DNA of 56,480 bases from an uncultured Eudoraea sp. Lineage in GTDB: Bacteria; Bacteroidota; Bacteroidia; Flavobacteriales; Flavobacteriaceae. How positions within the stretch are numbered: position 1 is the first letter of the stretch; every line of letters starts with the position of its first letter. The translations under genes and the position numbers were made by a program. A model generated the notes under the pieces. It saw only the letters and a program-made list of their open reading frames with translations, did no database searches and was not told where the DNA came from. Shown one piece after another: positions 43,167 to 53,790 of the stretch. Where the stretch lies: NCBI RefSeq assembly GCF_947260015.1, contig NZ_CAMYOM010000021.1:1-56480 (forward strand), given 5' to 3'.

Positions 43167-44294
43167 TTAAACCAACGTATCTTTATTAACAGTGGAAGCT
43201 ATCATTTCAAAAAATTGATCAAAAAGATAATCTGCATCATGAGGTCCCGGACTGGCTTCAGGGTGATATTGAACTGAAAAAACATTTTTATTTTGTAGCC
43301 TTATTCCGGCCACGGTTTTATCGTTTAGATGGACATGAGTAATTTCAATTTCCGGATTAGATTCCGTTTCTTCCCGGCTTATGGCAAACCCATGATTTTG
43401 AGAGGTAATTTCACCTTTACCTGTCAAAAGGTTCAATACCGGATGGTTTATCCCTCTATGACCATTATGCATTTTGTATGTAGATATCCCATTAGCCAAC
43501 GCAATAACCTGGTGACCAAGGCAAATTCCAAATAGTGGTTTATCATTAGCCATAATCTTACGAGCTACCTCAACAGCCTCATGCAAAGGCTCAGGATCTC
43601 CGGGCCCGTTGGAAATGAAAAACCCATCAGGTTGCCATTCGTTCATTTCCTCATAGGTAGCATTGTAAGGAAAGACTTTTATATAAGCATCTCTTTTAGC
43701 CAGATTACGTAAAATATTATTTTTTATTCCAATGTCCAAGGCGGCTATTTTGTATTGAGCATTCTTGTTTCCAAAAAAATAAGGTTCTGTGGTTGATACT
43801 TTCGAAGCAAGTTCTAAGCCTTCCATATTAGGCACTTTTTTTAAGGATTCCCTTAAGGCGTCAATGTCTTCTACTTCAGTAGAGATTACGGCATTCATGG
43901 CGCCCTGATCCCTAATATGGCTTACCAGGGCTCTGGTATCTACGTCTGAAATGGCAAACAGATTGCTTACTTCCAAAAATTCCTCCAGACTATGATCTGC
44001 TATGGGTCTTGAGTACTCATAGCTGAAATTCTTACATATCAATCCCGCTATTTTTACTGAACCAGATTCCACTTCATCCTTGTTGGTCCCATAATTACCT
44101 ATATGTGCATTTGTAGTAACCATGAGTTGACCGAAATAAGAAGGATCTGTAAATATTTCCTGATAACCAGTCATCCCGGTATTAAAACAAACTTCTCCAT
44201 ATGCAGTTCCTTCTTTGTTACCTACAGCCTTACCATAGAAAATGGTCCCGTCTTCCAATAATAATAGCGCTTTCTTTTTGGACTGATACTTCAT
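43167..44294 (-). CDS. carA: Carbamoyl-phosphate synthase small subunit
   Basis: The protein has 375 residues from ATG at 44294; an upstream TTG at 44321 lies next to the rplQ terminator and is not used. The N-terminal domain (about 1-150) has TGMTGYQEIFTDPSYFGQ. The glutamine amidotransferase domain has PLFGICLGHQVIALA with the nucleophile Cys and QYHPEASPGP with the His/Glu. It supplies ammonia to CarB for arginine and pyrimidine synthesis; carB is not in the window. Confidence 0.95.
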   Translation of the reverse strand: MKYQSKKKALLLLEDGTIFYGKAVGNKEGTAYGEVCFNTGMTGYQEIFTDPSYFGQLMVTTNAHIGNYGTNKDEVESGSVKIAGLICKNFSYEYSRPIADHSLEEFLEVSNLFAISDVDTRALVSHIRDQGAMNAVISTEVEDIDALRESLKKVPNMEGLELASKVSTTEPYFFGNKNAQYKIAALDIGIKNNILRNLAKRDAYIKVFPYNATYEEMNEWQPDGFFISNGPGDPEPLHEAVEVARKIMANDKPLFGICLGHQVIALANGISTYKMHNGHRGINHPVLNLLTGKGEITSQNHGFAISREETESNPEIEITHVHLNDKTVAGIRLQNKNVFSVQYHPEASPGPHDADYLFDQFFEMIASTVNKDTLV

Positions 44295-44330
44295 ATTTTC
44301 AAATAAAATTACGTTTGACAAATAAACATA

Positions 44331-44360
44331 AAAAAAGGATAGACTTTCAGGTCTATCCTT
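44331..44360 (-). terminator. Terminator of the ribosomal protein operon after rplQ
   Basis: AAGGATAGAC (44335-44344) and GTCTATCCTT (44351-44360) form a perfect 10-base stem with loop TTTCAG. On the minus strand a run of Ts follows (44336-44331). It is 30 bases past the rplQ stop. Confidence 0.85.
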
Positions 44361-44389
44361 GATTAAATATTAAAGATTTTATAAACAAT

Positions 44390-45085
44390 TTATGCTTCAG
44401 AATCATTTTTCTTTTCTTCGGGATCTTCTGGTTCAGTTGTTTCAGGTTCTGACTCTTCTTTAGTTGCTTCAGGTTCTGAAACTTCTTCTTTAGTTGCCTT
44501 TGGTTTTTTGACCTCTTCAACTTCTTGAGTTGCTTCCTCAGTTTCTATCGCCTCTGTCTCCTTAACCTCTTCCGTTACGGCTTCCGCAGCCTCCTCAACT
44601 ACAGCAGTTTCAGTAGCTTTTTCAACTATGGCCTCATCGGCCTTTTTACCTCTTCTACTTCTTCTTGTAGTTTTCTTTTTAGCAGCTTTGCCAGCATTGT
44701 AAATCTCATTGTAGTCAACAAGTTCTATCATTGCCATATCTGCGTTATCTCCAAGCCTATTTCCCAATTTAATAATTCTGGTATAACCTCCGGGCCGTTC
44801 ACCAACCTTGTCGGAAACACTTCCAAATAATTCAGTAACCGCATACTTATCCCTTAGGTTCTTAAATGCGATACGCCTGTTATGGGTTCCTTTTTCAGTA
44901 GTCTGATTATTTTCAGCCTTTGATTTAGTTATTAATGGCTCTATAAACTGCTTTAAGGCTTTAGCCTTTGCCACAGTTGTATTAATTCTTTTATGTTCAA
45001 TCAACGAACAAGCCATGTTAGCCAACATAGCTTTTCTATGAGCTGACTTTCTTCCTAAATGATTGACTTTTTTACCGTGTCTCAT
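44390..45085 (-). CDS. rplQ: Ribosomal protein L17 with a long acidic C-terminal tail
   Basis: The core, about residues 1-130, is standard L17 ([54 protein letters not shown]). It is followed by a basic stretch ([13 protein letters not shown]) and then about 80 residues rich in Glu, Ala and Thr with repeated ATKEE and SEPE units. The tail is low complexity and much longer than the usual 115-130-residue protein. It is the last gene of the operon. Confidence 0.95.
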   Translation of the reverse strand: MRHGKKVNHLGRKSAHRKAMLANMACSLIEHKRINTTVAKAKALKQFIEPLITKSKAENNQTTEKGTHNRRIAFKNLRDKYAVTELFGSVSDKVGERPGGYTRIIKLGNRLGDNADMAMIELVDYNEIYNAGKAAKKKTTRRSRRGKKADEAIVEKATETAVVEEAAEAVTEEVKETEAIETEEATQEVEEVKKPKATKEEVSEPEATKEESEPETTEPEDPEEKKNDSEA

Positions 45086-45141
45086 CGTTACTTATATAAA
45101 TGCTTAATAAAAACAGGAAAAGTCCTGTCTTTATTGATAAA

Positions 45142-46134
45142 TTAATCCTTATCTAATTTGTACTTTGAAAGATCCATCCCAAAATTAAGGCCTTTGTTTA
45201 TAACCAGCTCTTCTAATTCTGTCAATGATTTTTTACCAAAGTTCCTGAATTTCATTAAATCGTTCTTATTGAACGAAACCAAATCGCCTAATGTATCTAC
45301 TTCCGCAGCTTTTAAACAATTTAATGCTCTAACAGAAAGATCCATATCAACCAGTTTAGTTTTTAAAAGTTGGCGCATATGCAGAGATTCTTCATCGTAG
45401 GTCTCTGTTTGCGCTATTTCATCAGCTTCAAGAGTAATACGTTCATCAGAAAACAACATGAAATGGTGTATCAATACTTTAGCCGCTTCTGTCAATGCCT
45501 CTTTTGGATGAATAGAACCATCGGTAACGATCTCAAATACCAATTTCTCATAATCCGTTTTTTGCTCAACACGGAAGTTTTCAATGCTATATTTTACATT
45601 TTTTACCGGGGTAAAAATTGAATCGATAGCTATACTTCCCAAAGGTGCATTAGACTTTTTATTTTCTTCTGCTGGTACATAACCACGACCTTTTTCAATG
45701 ATTATCTCCATATTTATGCTCACCTTCGGCTCCATGTTGCAAATAACAAGGTCGGGGTTTAGCACCTGATAACCTGAGATGAATTTTTGAAAATCTCCAG
45801 CAGTAAGCTGATCCTTACCACTTACAGATATGGAAACGGTTTCTTCATTAACATCTTCAATTTGTCTTTTAAATCGAACTTGTTTAAGGTTGAGGATGAT
45901 TTCGGTAACATCTTCCACAACACCTTCAATAACCGAAAATTCATGCTCCACTTTATCAATTCTTACGGATGTAATTGCAAAACCTTCCAAAGAAGAAAGC
46001 AATACCCTTCGCAAGGCGTTCCCAACAGTCAAACCATAACCAGGTTCCAAAGGGCGAAATTCAAATTTGCCTTCGAAATCTGAGGAATCTATCATTATAA
46101 CTTTATCGGGCTTCTGAAAATTTAATAATGCCAT
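45142..46134 (-). CDS. rpoA: RNA polymerase alpha subunit
   Basis: The protein has 330 residues. The N-terminal assembly domain contains [20 protein letters not shown]. The C-terminal domain (about 255-320) has [20 protein letters not shown] and [13 protein letters not shown], used for promoter UP elements and activators. It sits between rpsD and rplQ, as in the alpha operon. Confidence 0.97.
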   Translation of the reverse strand: MALLNFQKPDKVIMIDSSDFEGKFEFRPLEPGYGLTVGNALRRVLLSSLEGFAITSVRIDKVEHEFSVIEGVVEDVTEIILNLKQVRFKRQIEDVNEETVSISVSGKDQLTAGDFQKFISGYQVLNPDLVICNMEPKVSINMEIIIEKGRGYVPAEENKKSNAPLGSIAIDSIFTPVKNVKYSIENFRVEQKTDYEKLVFEIVTDGSIHPKEALTEAAKVLIHHFMLFSDERITLEADEIAQTETYDEESLHMRQLLKTKLVDMDLSVRALNCLKAAEVDTLGDLVSFNKNDLMKFRNFGKKSLTELEELVINKGLNFGMDLSKYKLDKD

Positions 46135-46153
46135 AGTCGGATTTGTGTTGTTT

Positions 46154-46759
46154 TTATTTAGAGTATAACTCCACGATTAATTGTTCTTTAATATTCTCCG
46201 GAATCTGAATTCTTTCTGGAATGGAAACAAAATTTCCTTCCATTTTATCATCGTTCCATGTCATCCATTCATACACACTGCTATTTGCACTAAGTGCATC
46301 TTGTATGGCCTGAAGCGATTTTGATTTTTCCCGCACCCCTATAACATCACCGGCTTTTAAGGCATAAGAAGGAATATCTACCAATTCACCATTAACAGTA
46401 ATATGTCTATGAGAAACCAGCTGTCTTGCGCCTCTTCTGGAATTTGCAATTCCCATCCTGTAAACTACATTATCAAGACGTGCTTCACAAAATTGGAGAA
46501 GTACTTCACCGGTTACACCTTTACTCCTGTTAGCTTTGGCAAAAAGGTTTCTGAATTGTTTCTCCAATATGCCATAGGTATATTTTGCTTTCTGCTTTTC
46601 CATCAACTGGACAGCATACTCAGATTTTTTACCTCGACGTCTGTTATTACCGTGTTGTCCCGGGGGATAATTTTTTTTCTCGAAAGCTTTGTCGTCTCCG
46701 AAAATTGCTTCGCCGAATTTACGTGCGATCTTTGATTTAGGTCCTGTATATCTTGCCAT
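46154..46759 (-). CDS. rpsD: Ribosomal protein S4
   Basis: The protein has 201 residues. It carries the S4 RNA-binding domain ([40 protein letters not shown]) and the expected basic N-terminus. No N-terminal zinc-type cysteine set is seen, so it is the Cys-free form. It binds 16S rRNA early and may repress the alpha operon, as known in other bacteria. Confidence 0.97.
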   Translation of the reverse strand: MARYTGPKSKIARKFGEAIFGDDKAFEKKNYPPGQHGNNRRRGKKSEYAVQLMEKQKAKYTYGILEKQFRNLFAKANRSKGVTGEVLLQFCEARLDNVVYRMGIANSRRGARQLVSHRHITVNGELVDIPSYALKAGDVIGVREKSKSLQAIQDALSANSSVYEWMTWNDDKMEGNFVSIPERIQIPENIKEQLIVELYSK

Positions 46760-46771
46760 CTTCTTTTAAAA

Positions 46772-47164
46772 TTAAACTCTTCTTCTTTTGGGTGGTCGGC
46801 AACCGTTATGTGGTAATGGTGTTACATCCACAATCTCAGTAACTTCAATACCTGCATTGTGAATTGAACGAATTGCAGATTCTCTTCCGTTACCCGGTCC
46901 TTTTACATAAACTTTCACCTTTCTCAATCCCGCTTCATGAGCCACTTTACAACATTCTTCAGCTGCTACCTGAGCGGCATAAGGAGTATTCTTTTTAGAA
47001 CCTCTAAATCCCATCTTACCAGCAGAAGACCATGAAATAACATCGCCTTTTTTGTTGGTCAAAGAAATTATTATGTTATTAAAGGATGCCGTTACATGGG
47101 CTTCACCAGTCGATTCAACGATTACCTTGCGCTTTTTAGCTCCTTTGGTACTTGTCTTTGCCAT
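46772..47164 (-). CDS. rpsK: Ribosomal protein S11
   Basis: The protein has 130 residues with the S11 signatures [40 protein letters not shown] and the C-terminal [18 protein letters not shown]. It forms part of the 30S platform. It is 10 bases from rpsM. Confidence 0.97.
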   Translation of the reverse strand: MAKTSTKGAKKRKVIVESTGEAHVTASFNNIIISLTNKKGDVISWSSAGKMGFRGSKKNTPYAAQVAAEECCKVAHEAGLRKVKVYVKGPGNGRESAIRSIHNAGIEVTEIVDVTPLPHNGCRPPKRRRV

Positions 47165-47174
47165 ATTATGCTAA

Positions 47175-47549
47175 TTATTTAGTTGCTTTTTTCTTATTTG
47201 CAACCGTTTTTCTTTTTCCTTTCCTTGTCCTGGAATTATTCTTGGTCCTTTGTCCTCTTAGTGGAAGTCCGGATCTGTGACGGATTCCTCTGTAACAGCC
47301 AATATCCATCAGACGCTTAATATTCAACTGATTTTCAGAACGAAGTTCCCCTTCAATCTTATAGGACGAAACAGCATCACGAATATGACCAATTTCCTCA
47401 TCGTTCCAGTCTGATACTTTGCTATCCAGATTTACCTGGGCTTTCTCTAATATCTCTTGTGCTCTGCTTTTACCGATACCAAAAATATAGGTAAGTGCTA
47501 TGACACCTCTTTTTTGTTTTGGTATATCTACACCTGCAATTCTTGCCAT
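47175..47549 (-). CDS. rpsM: Ribosomal protein S13
   Basis: The protein has 124 residues. It starts [20 protein letters not shown], contains [20 protein letters not shown] and ends with a lysine-rich tail. It contacts the P-site tRNA and 50S bridge. Confidence 0.97.
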   Translation of the reverse strand: MARIAGVDIPKQKRGVIALTYIFGIGKSRAQEILEKAQVNLDSKVSDWNDEEIGHIRDAVSSYKIEGELRSENQLNIKRLMDIGCYRGIRHRSGLPLRGQRTKNNSRTRKGKRKTVANKKKATK

Positions 47550-47551
47550 AA

Positions 47552-47668
47552 TTATCCTTGTCTTTGTTTGAATCTAGGATTCTTTTTATTAATTACGTAC
47601 AATGTGCCTTTTCTGCGTACTATTTTGCATTCGGCACTTCTTTTCTTTATGGATGCTCTAACTTTCAT
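47552..47668 (-). CDS. rpmJ: Ribosomal protein L36, zinc-free form
   Basis: The protein has 38 residues ([20 protein letters not shown] to [10 protein letters not shown]). It has one cysteine instead of the C-x2-C...C-x4-H zinc site, the C-minus form common in Bacteroidota. It starts 10 bases after infA and ends two bases before rpsM. Confidence 0.95.
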   Translation of the reverse strand: MKVRASIKKRSAECKIVRRKGTLYVINKKNPRFKQRQG

Positions 47669-47678
47669 TTCGTCTTTG

Positions 47679-47894
47679 TTAGTATCTATATGTAATTCTA
47701 GCCTTTGTTAAATCGTATGGGCTCATTTCCAGTTTTACTTTATCTCCGGGCAACAATTTTATATAATGCATACGCATCTTCCCGGAAATATGAGCTGTAA
47801 CTACATGTCCGTTTTCAAGTTCCACACGAAACATTGCATTGGACAAAGCCTCTATAATGCTACCGTCTTGTTCTATGGGTGCTTGTTTGGCCAT
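47679..47894 (-). CDS. infA: Translation initiation factor IF-1
   Basis: The protein has 71 residues with the OB-fold S1-like sequence ([39 protein letters not shown]). It blocks the ribosomal A site during initiation. It follows secY by three bases. Confidence 0.96.
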   Translation of the reverse strand: MAKQAPIEQDGSIIEALSNAMFRVELENGHVVTAHISGKMRMHYIKLLPGDKVKLEMSPYDLTKARITYRY

Positions 47895-47897
47895 AAC

Positions 47898-49241
47898 TTA
47901 TGCTACTTTTCGGTTTTTACCTGATTTCATTAATCCGTCATAATGCCTGTTCAACAAGTAAGAGTTAACCTGTTGTACTGTATCAATGGCTACCCCTACC
48001 ATAATCAAAAGTGATGTCCCTCCGTAAAATAAGGCCCATCCTGCCTGAATATCCATTAATTTAACCACTACGGCAGGTAATACTGCTAATAGGGCAAGGA
48101 AAACGGATCCCGGCAAGGTGATTAATGACATTATTTTATCAAGAAAATCTCCTGTTTCTTTACCTGGTCTGATGCCTGGTATAAAACCACCACTGCGTTT
48201 TAAATCATCGGCCATTTTATTCGTAGGAACTGTAATAGCCGTATAGAAATATGTAAATATTATAATCAGCAATGCAAATAAAATATTATAGGCCAATCCA
48301 AAAATATCCTGAAACTGTACCTCCATCCATTGGCCAACTGCTGTATTATTAAAAGTTCTTCCCAATAAACCTGGCGCAAACATAATGGCTTGTGCGAAAA
48401 TTATAGGCATTACACCGGAAGCGTTCAATTTCAAAGGAATGTATTGTCTTGAACCCGCAATGTTTTTTTCATACCCTCCGGAGGCCGTCCTTCTTGCATA
48501 TTGAACCGGTATTCTCCTCGTTGCCATAACCAATAGAACACTGGCCAGAATAACAAGAAACCAAAGAATAACTTCTATAAGCATAAACATCAGTCCGCCT
48601 GTATTATTCGCCGTTCTGGAAATAAACTCCTGAACAAAAGATTGTGGCATATTCGCTATAATACCAATCATAATAAGGAGGGAAATACCATTACCAATTC
48701 CTTTATCTGTAATCTTTTCTCCTAACCACATGGCAAAGACACAACCTGTTACCAAAATGATTACTGAGGGTACTATAAAACCTAAGCCTTTACCTAACAG
48801 GAATGCACTATCCGGAACACCCAGAGCACCAAGGCTATAGAGGTAGGCCGGAGCCTGCACAATACAGATACCAATGGTTAGCCATCTGGTTATCTGGTTT
48901 TTTGTTTTTCTTCCACTTTCACCTTCCTTATCTAGTTTTTGAAGATAAGGCACCGCGATTCCCATTAATTGAACCACAATAGATGCCGAGATATAGGGCA
49001 TAATTCCAAGAGCAAATACAGAAGCATTGGCAAATGCACCACCGGTAAAGGCGTTTAATAAACCTAATATACCTGATTCTGTACTAGAAGATAATTCTGC
49101 TAATTGAGTAGTATCAATACCGGGAAGAACAACCTGAGCACCAAAGCGATACACCAACAGCAAACCCAGGGTTACAATAATTCTGCCCCTTAGTTCATCA
49201 ATTTTCCAGATATTTGATATAACCTCAAAAAATTTCTTCAT
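47898..49241 (-). CDS. secY: Protein translocase subunit SecY
   Basis: The protein has 447 residues and ten predicted membrane spans. Signatures include LGIMPYISASIVVQL, the plug/pore region and GGFIPGIRPGKETGDFLD in a cytoplasmic loop. It forms the Sec channel with SecE and SecG. It sits between rplO and infA, with no adk or map gene inserted. Confidence 0.97.
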   Translation of the reverse strand: MKKFFEVISNIWKIDELRGRIIVTLGLLLVYRFGAQVVLPGIDTTQLAELSSSTESGILGLLNAFTGGAFANASVFALGIMPYISASIVVQLMGIAVPYLQKLDKEGESGRKTKNQITRWLTIGICIVQAPAYLYSLGALGVPDSAFLLGKGLGFIVPSVIILVTGCVFAMWLGEKITDKGIGNGISLLIMIGIIANMPQSFVQEFISRTANNTGGLMFMLIEVILWFLVILASVLLVMATRRIPVQYARRTASGGYEKNIAGSRQYIPLKLNASGVMPIIFAQAIMFAPGLLGRTFNNTAVGQWMEVQFQDIFGLAYNILFALLIIIFTYFYTAITVPTNKMADDLKRSGGFIPGIRPGKETGDFLDKIMSLITLPGSVFLALLAVLPAVVVKLMDIQAGWALFYGGTSLLIMVGVAIDTVQQVNSYLLNRHYDGLMKSGKNRKVA

Positions 49242-49253
49242 AATCTTCTTTAC

Positions 49254-49706
49254 TTATAAATTTATTGCCTCACCACCAGCAGCTTCAATAGCAGCTTTTG
49301 CAGTTGCAGTAAATTTATGTACGGTTATTTTAAGAGACGCCTTTAATTCACCGCCGCCTAATATCTTAACCAAATCGTTTTTATGTGCCATTCCGTTATC
49401 CACAAGATCTTTAACAGTGACTGTTTTTTTAACCAATCCTTTATCTGCAAGCTCCTGAAGTTTATTCAGATTAATACCCTGATATTCTTTTCTGTTAATA
49501 TTGGTAAAACCAAATTTGGGTACTCGTCTCTGTAAAGGCATTTGACCTCCTTCAAAACCGATCTTCCTGGAATACCCGGATCTTGATTTAGCACCTTTAT
49601 GCCCTCTTGTTGCTGTACCGCCTTTACCAGAACCCTGGCCTCGGCCTATGGTTTTCCCGGCTTTATGAACAGATCCTTTGGCTGGTTTTAAATTCCCTAA
49701 ATTCAT
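49254..49706 (-). CDS. rplO: Ribosomal protein L15
   Basis: The protein has 150 residues. It has a glycine/arginine-rich N-terminus (GRGQGSGKGGTATRGHKGAK) and the C-terminal signature KILGGGELKASLKITVHKFT. It binds 23S rRNA and sits before secY as usual. Confidence 0.97.
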   Translation of the reverse strand: MNLGNLKPAKGSVHKAGKTIGRGQGSGKGGTATRGHKGAKSRSGYSRKIGFEGGQMPLQRRVPKFGFTNINRKEYQGINLNKLQELADKGLVKKTVTVKDLVDNGMAHKNDLVKILGGGELKASLKITVHKFTATAKAAIEAAGGEAINL

Positions 49707-49718
49707 TACAAATATTTT

Positions 49719-49898
49719 TTATGCTTCTTCCGTAGAAACTAAGTGTTTAACCTTATTGATCATCCCTATAATAGTGGGAGTGTTATCATGCTCCACAACG
49801 TGACCAATCTTACGCAATCCAAGTGCCTCCAGTGTTCTTTTCTGATTTTGTGGCCTTTTAATGCTACTTCTTACCTGTTTAACTCTAATCTTTGCCAT
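49719..49898 (-). CDS. rpmD: Ribosomal protein L30
   Basis: The protein has 59 residues, from ATG at 49898 to TAA. It contains IKRPQNQKRTLEALGLRKIG, typical of L30. It lies 12 bases before rplO and 11 after rpsE. It is easily missed because it is short. Confidence 0.95.
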   Translation of the reverse strand: MAKIRVKQVRSSIKRPQNQKRTLEALGLRKIGHVVEHDNTPTIIGMINKVKHLVSTEEA

Positions 49899-49909
49899 AC
49901 TCTTGCTAC

Positions 49910-50434
49910 TTATCCTTTAAAGACTTTTTCTAACGAAACACCTCTTTGTTTTGCTACAGTCCTGGCATCCCTTAATTGTAGTAAAGCATCAAATGTTGCC
50001 TTTACCACATTATGTGGGTTAGAAGATCCCTGAGACTTGGACAAAACGTCCTGTACTCCAACTGATTCCAATACGGCTCTAACCGCACCTCCGGCAATTA
50101 CTCCTGTACCATGGGAAGCAGGCTGCACATATACACGTGCTCCTCCATACTTTCCTTTTTGCTCATGTGGCAAAGTGCCTTTGCTCAGTGGTATTCTAAT
50201 TAAATTCTTTTTAGCATCCTCAATAGCTTTAGCTATCGCTGTAGCTACTTCTTTAGACTTCCCCAGACCATGACCTACTACACCATTCTCATCACCTACA
50301 ACCACGATCGCAGAAAAACCAAAAGCTCTACCACCTTTAGTTACTTTAGTAACTCTTTGAACACCAACCAGTCTGTCTTTGAGTTCAAGACCTCCCGGTT
50401 TAACAGTTTCTACATTTTTGTACTTCCCGAACAT
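49910..50434 (-). CDS. rpsE: Ribosomal protein S5
   Basis: The protein has 174 residues. It has the S5 N-terminal fold ([40 protein letters not shown]) and the C-terminal [20 protein letters not shown]. It supports decoding accuracy near the mRNA entry site. Confidence 0.97.
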   Translation of the reverse strand: MFGKYKNVETVKPGGLELKDRLVGVQRVTKVTKGGRAFGFSAIVVVGDENGVVGHGLGKSKEVATAIAKAIEDAKKNLIRIPLSKGTLPHEQKGKYGGARVYVQPASHGTGVIAGGAVRAVLESVGVQDVLSKSQGSSNPHNVVKATFDALLQLRDARTVAKQRGVSLEKVFKG

Positions 50435-50442
50435 ATTTCCTA

Positions 50443-50799
50443 TTAAAATTTTAGACCGACCTCTCTGGCACCTTCGGCCAATGATTTTACTCTACCATGA
50501 TACAAATTACCACCACGATCAAAAGCAACTGCTTCTATACCGGCTTTCTTTGCTTTTTCGGCTACTGCCTTTCCAACAAGGTTAGCAATCTCTGTCTTTG
50601 TACCTTTTGCCTTACTTAGTTCTTTATCCCTAGAAGACGCGGCAACTAAAGTGGTCCCATTATTATCGTCTATTATTTGAGCATAAATCTCTTTATTGCT
50701 TCTAAAAACGGACAATCTAGGCCTCTCTGTTGTACCAAAGGATACTTTTCTTATCCTTTTTCTAATACGCTCTCTTCTTTCAGTTTTTGATAATCCCAT
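50443..50799 (-). CDS. rplR: Ribosomal protein L18
   Basis: The protein has 118 residues. It starts [20 protein letters not shown] and ends [19 protein letters not shown], as in L18, which binds 5S rRNA together with L5. Confidence 0.97.
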   Translation of the reverse strand: MGLSKTERRERIRKRIRKVSFGTTERPRLSVFRSNKEIYAQIIDDNNGTTLVAASSRDKELSKAKGTKTEIANLVGKAVAEKAKKAGIEAVAFDRGGNLYHGRVKSLAEGAREVGLKF

Positions 50800-50809
50800 A
50801 ATTCAATTC

Positions 50810-51352
50810 TTAAGCGGATTTACCTGCTTTTCTTCTTAATTGTTCTCCAACAAATTTTATCCCTTTTCCTTTGTAAGGTTCCGGTTTGCGGAATGATCTT
50901 ATTTTGGCGGCAATTTGGCCTACCAATTGTTTGTCATGTGATGTAAGCTTTATAACCGGGTTCTTTCCCTTTTCAGAAATAGTCTCAACTTTAACTTCAG
51001 GAGCTAAATCCATAACAATATTATGAGAGAAACCCAAAGCCAAATCTAATTTTTGACCTTGATTACCTGCACGGAAACCAACACCAACCAATTCAAGCTC
51101 TTTAGTCCATCCATTGGTCACTCCCAAAATCATATTGGAAATCAAGGATCTATAGAGGCCGTGTTTGGCTTTATGATCTTTAGAATCAGAAGGTCTTGTA
51201 ACCAAAATCTGACCCTCTTCTGCTTTTATGGAAACCCCTGAATACTCCTGAGTTAATTCACCCAATTTCCCTTTTACAGCAATAAGATTATCCTGCAGTT
51301 CAACTGTGACTCCTTCCGGAATTTCTATTGGATTGTTACCTATTCTAGACAT
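50810..51352 (-). CDS. rplF: Ribosomal protein L6
   Basis: The protein has 180 residues with two repeated L6 folds. Signatures are MSRIGNNPIEIPEGVTV and the C-terminal RSFRKPEPYKGKGIKFVGEQ. It lies near the factor-binding site. Confidence 0.97.
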   Translation of the reverse strand: MSRIGNNPIEIPEGVTVELQDNLIAVKGKLGELTQEYSGVSIKAEEGQILVTRPSDSKDHKAKHGLYRSLISNMILGVTNGWTKELELVGVGFRAGNQGQKLDLALGFSHNIVMDLAPEVKVETISEKGKNPVIKLTSHDKQLVGQIAAKIRSFRKPEPYKGKGIKFVGEQLRRKAGKSA

Positions 51353-51371
51353 TTTCCTATCTCTTTATTTC

Positions 51372-51770
51372 TTAATAAACGTAGCATAAAACTTCTCCGC
51401 CAACATTGTCTCGCTGAGCTTGTTTACTTGTCATAACTCCATGTGAAGTAGACACAATAGCAACTCCCAAGCCATTCAGTACTCTGGGCATATCTCCGGA
51501 ACTGGCATATTTTCTAAGACCCGGCGTACTTATACGCTGAATCTTTCTGATCACCGGTTCTTTGGTCAGCCTATCATATTTTAAGGCAATTTTAATGATT
51601 CCCTGAATCTCATTCTCCTCGAATTTATAACTCAAAATATATCCTTGATCGAATAATATCTTAGTTACTTCTTTTTTCAAATTAGAAGCAGGAATTTCAA
51701 CTACCCTATGACCCGCACTACTCGCGTTTCTAATTCTTGTTAAATAATCTGCTATTGGATCTGTAAACAT
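51372..51770 (-). CDS. rpsH: Ribosomal protein S8
   Basis: The protein has 132 residues. It starts MFTDPIADYLTRIRNA and ends GVMTSKQAQRDNVGGEVLCYVY, with the S8 signature region STSHGVMT. In E. coli S8 represses the spc operon; whether it does so here is not known. Confidence 0.97.
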   Translation of the reverse strand: MFTDPIADYLTRIRNASSAGHRVVEIPASNLKKEVTKILFDQGYILSYKFEENEIQGIIKIALKYDRLTKEPVIRKIQRISTPGLRKYASSGDMPRVLNGLGVAIVSTSHGVMTSKQAQRDNVGGEVLCYVY

Positions 51771-51791
51771 CTTCTTAACTTTTATATTGGG

Positions 51792-52061
51792 TTACCAACT
51801 TGCTTTTTTAACACCGGGAATCAATCCTTTATTAGCCATTTCTCTAAACATTACCCGAGAAATACCAAAAGTTCTCATATAGCCTTTAGGCCTACCTGTT
51901 AATTTACATCTATTGTGCATACGAATAGGAGAAGCATTTCTAGGCAGTTTTTGCAAAGCCTCATAGTCGCCGGCTTCTTTTAAAGCCTTTCTCTTCTCAG
52001 CATATTTTGCTACAGCCTTCGCCCTTTTTCTTTCACGAGCTTTCATTGATTCTTTAGCCAT
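51792..52061 (-). CDS. rpsN: Ribosomal protein S14, zinc-free form
   Basis: The protein has 89 residues. [20 protein letters not shown] is the S14 signature. It has only one cysteine and so is the longer C-minus form rather than the short zinc type. It is two bases from rplE. Confidence 0.96.
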   Translation of the reverse strand: MAKESMKARERKRAKAVAKYAEKRKALKEAGDYEALQKLPRNASPIRMHNRCKLTGRPKGYMRTFGISRVMFREMANKGLIPGVKKASW

Positions 52062-52062
52062 A

Positions 52063-52614
52063 CTAATTCTTTTTAAAAGGTAATCCCAATTCGGTTAACA
52101 ATGATTTTGCTTCTTTATCTGTATCAGCACTGGTTACAAAGGTGATATCCATTCCATTAATCCTATTAATCTTATCAATATTAATTTCCGGAAATATGAT
52201 CTGCTCTGTTACACCCAGGTTGTAATTTCCTCTTCCATCAAAACCTGTAGCTCTAATTCCCTGGAAATCTCTTACCCTTGGCAAGGCAGAAGTCACTAAT
52301 CTATCTAAAAATTCATACATCTGCTCACCTCTAAGAGTAACTTTAGCCCCTATAGGCATACCCTTTCTGAGTTTAAAAGCTGCAACATCCTTTTTTGATA
52401 TTGTTGATATCGCCTTTTGCCCTGTGATTAGGGTTAACTCATCTAAAGCATGGTCCACCAATTTTTTATCGGCTACTGCTGCACCAACACCCCTGCTAAC
52501 AACTATCTTTTGCAGCTTGGGTACTTGCATTACATTTTTGTAACCAAATTCTTCTTTGAGAGCTGAAACAATTCGCTCTCCATATTCTTGCTTTAATCTC
52601 GGAACGTAAGCCAT
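52063..52614 (-). CDS. rplE: Ribosomal protein L5
   Basis: The protein has 183 residues. It contains the L5 regions [30 protein letters not shown] and [20 protein letters not shown]. It binds 5S rRNA and contacts the P-site tRNA. Confidence 0.97.
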   Translation of the reverse strand: MAYVPRLKQEYGERIVSALKEEFGYKNVMQVPKLQKIVVSRGVGAAVADKKLVDHALDELTLITGQKAISTISKKDVAAFKLRKGMPIGAKVTLRGEQMYEFLDRLVTSALPRVRDFQGIRATGFDGRGNYNLGVTEQIIFPEINIDKINRINGMDITFVTSADTDKEAKSLLTELGLPFKKN

Positions 52615-52616
52615 AA

Positions 52617-52928
52617 CTAAATTACTTCGTTAGATTTTTTAGAAAACCGTACTTTCTTCCCATCTCTTACCTCATAGCCCACTCTTGTTGTTTCACCAGA
52701 TTTGGAATCAATAAGTGACAAGTTTGATAAATGTATAGGAGCTTCTTTTTTGACAATTCCTCCCTGAGGATTTTGTGCACTTGGTTTTTCGTGTTTAGAC
52801 ACCATATTGGCACCTTCTACGATCGCCTTATTTTTTTCACGGTCCACAAGAGTAACCTTGCCTTCGGTTCCTTTATGGTCACCTGCAATTATCCTTACTT
52901 TATCTCCCGTTTTTATTCTTAATTTCAT
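52617..52928 (-). CDS. rplX: Ribosomal protein L24
   Basis: The protein has 103 residues with the KOW motif near the N-terminus ([20 protein letters not shown]). It is an assembly initiator of the 50S subunit. Confidence 0.96.
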   Translation of the reverse strand: MKLRIKTGDKVRIIAGDHKGTEGKVTLVDREKNKAIVEGANMVSKHEKPSAQNPQGGIVKKEAPIHLSNLSLIDSKSGETTRVGYEVRDGKKVRFSKKSNEVI

Positions 52929-52939
52929 CTTACAATATT

Positions 52940-53308
52940 TTAAAGCACCTCAGGAGCTAATGAAACAATTTTCATGAATTGTTTATCACGCAACTCCCTG
53001 GCAACAGGTCCGAAAACGCGAGTTCCTCTCATTTCACCTGTAGGATTTAACAAAACACAGGCGTTATCATCAAAACGAATATAAGAACCATCCGGTCTTC
53101 TTACTTCTTTTTTTGTTCTTACAACAACTGCCGTTGAAACGGCTCCTTTCTTAATACCTCCGTTTGGAGTGGCCTCTTTAACAGTGACTACAATTTTGTC
53201 CCCAACCGATGCATATCTCCTCTTTGTACCACCCAGCACTCGTATGGTTAATACCTCTTTGGCACCCGTATTGTCTGCTACTTTTAATCTTGACTCTTGC
53301 TGTAACAT
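52940..53308 (-). CDS. rplN: Ribosomal protein L14
   Basis: The protein has 122 residues. It starts [20 protein letters not shown] and ends [12 protein letters not shown], fully typical of L14, which forms an intersubunit bridge. Confidence 0.97.
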   Translation of the reverse strand: MLQQESRLKVADNTGAKEVLTIRVLGGTKRRYASVGDKIVVTVKEATPNGGIKKGAVSTAVVVRTKKEVRRPDGSYIRFDDNACVLLNPTGEMRGTRVFGPVARELRDKQFMKIVSLAPEVL

Positions 53309-53310
53309 AA

Positions 53311-53568
53311 TTATTTAGCTCTTTCTAGGACTTCAACCAGTCTCCAGCATTTGGTTCTACTCAATGGACGTGTCTCCATTATCTTAACAGTATCCCCAAT
53401 ATTGCAGTCATTGGTCTCATCATGTGCAACATACTTTTTTGTCCGCAGTACGAACTTACCATACATAGGATGCTTAACGCGCTTTACTTCGGCAACTACA
53501 ATAGATTTCTCCATTTTGTTACTAGTTACAACGCCTACTCTTTCCTTTCTTAAATTTCTTTTTTCCAT
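53311..53568 (-). CDS. rpsQ: Ribosomal protein S17
   Basis: The protein has 85 residues. The OB-fold protein has [39 protein letters not shown]. It is an early 16S rRNA binder, two bases from rplN. Confidence 0.96.
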   Translation of the reverse strand: MEKRNLRKERVGVVTSNKMEKSIVVAEVKRVKHPMYGKFVLRTKKYVAHDETNDCNIGDTVKIMETRPLSRTKCWRLVEVLERAK

Positions 53569-53581
53569 AAAGCAGAACCAA

Positions 53582-53773
53582 TTATTGGTTATCCCTTTTT
53601 GTTAATTCAGTAGCCAATTGCGCCACATTTCTTCTTACCTTCCTGATTTGAAGGGGGTTTTCCAGTGGAGTGACAGAATGCGCAATTTTAAGATCTGCAT
53701 GCTGCTTCTTAAATTGTGCCATTTTTTCCTTCAATTCTTCTACCGATAATTCTTTTATTTCTGATTGTTTCAT
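53582..53773 (-). CDS. rpmC: Ribosomal protein L29
   Basis: The protein has 63 residues from the second of two adjacent ATG codons (the first is at 53776), matching the usual [10 protein letters not shown] start. The helix-turn-helix pattern ends [16 protein letters not shown]. It sits at the nascent-chain exit. Confidence 0.95.
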   Translation of the reverse strand: MKQSEIKELSVEELKEKMAQFKKQHADLKIAHSVTPLENPLQIRKVRRNVAQLATELTKRDNQ

Positions 53774-53790
53774 CATCCTAATTATAAAAA

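Noticed and set aside
44294-44321. Longer carA start at TTG 44321
   Set aside because: It lies next to the rplQ terminator hairpin, and the standard CarA N-terminus begins at the ATG at 44294.
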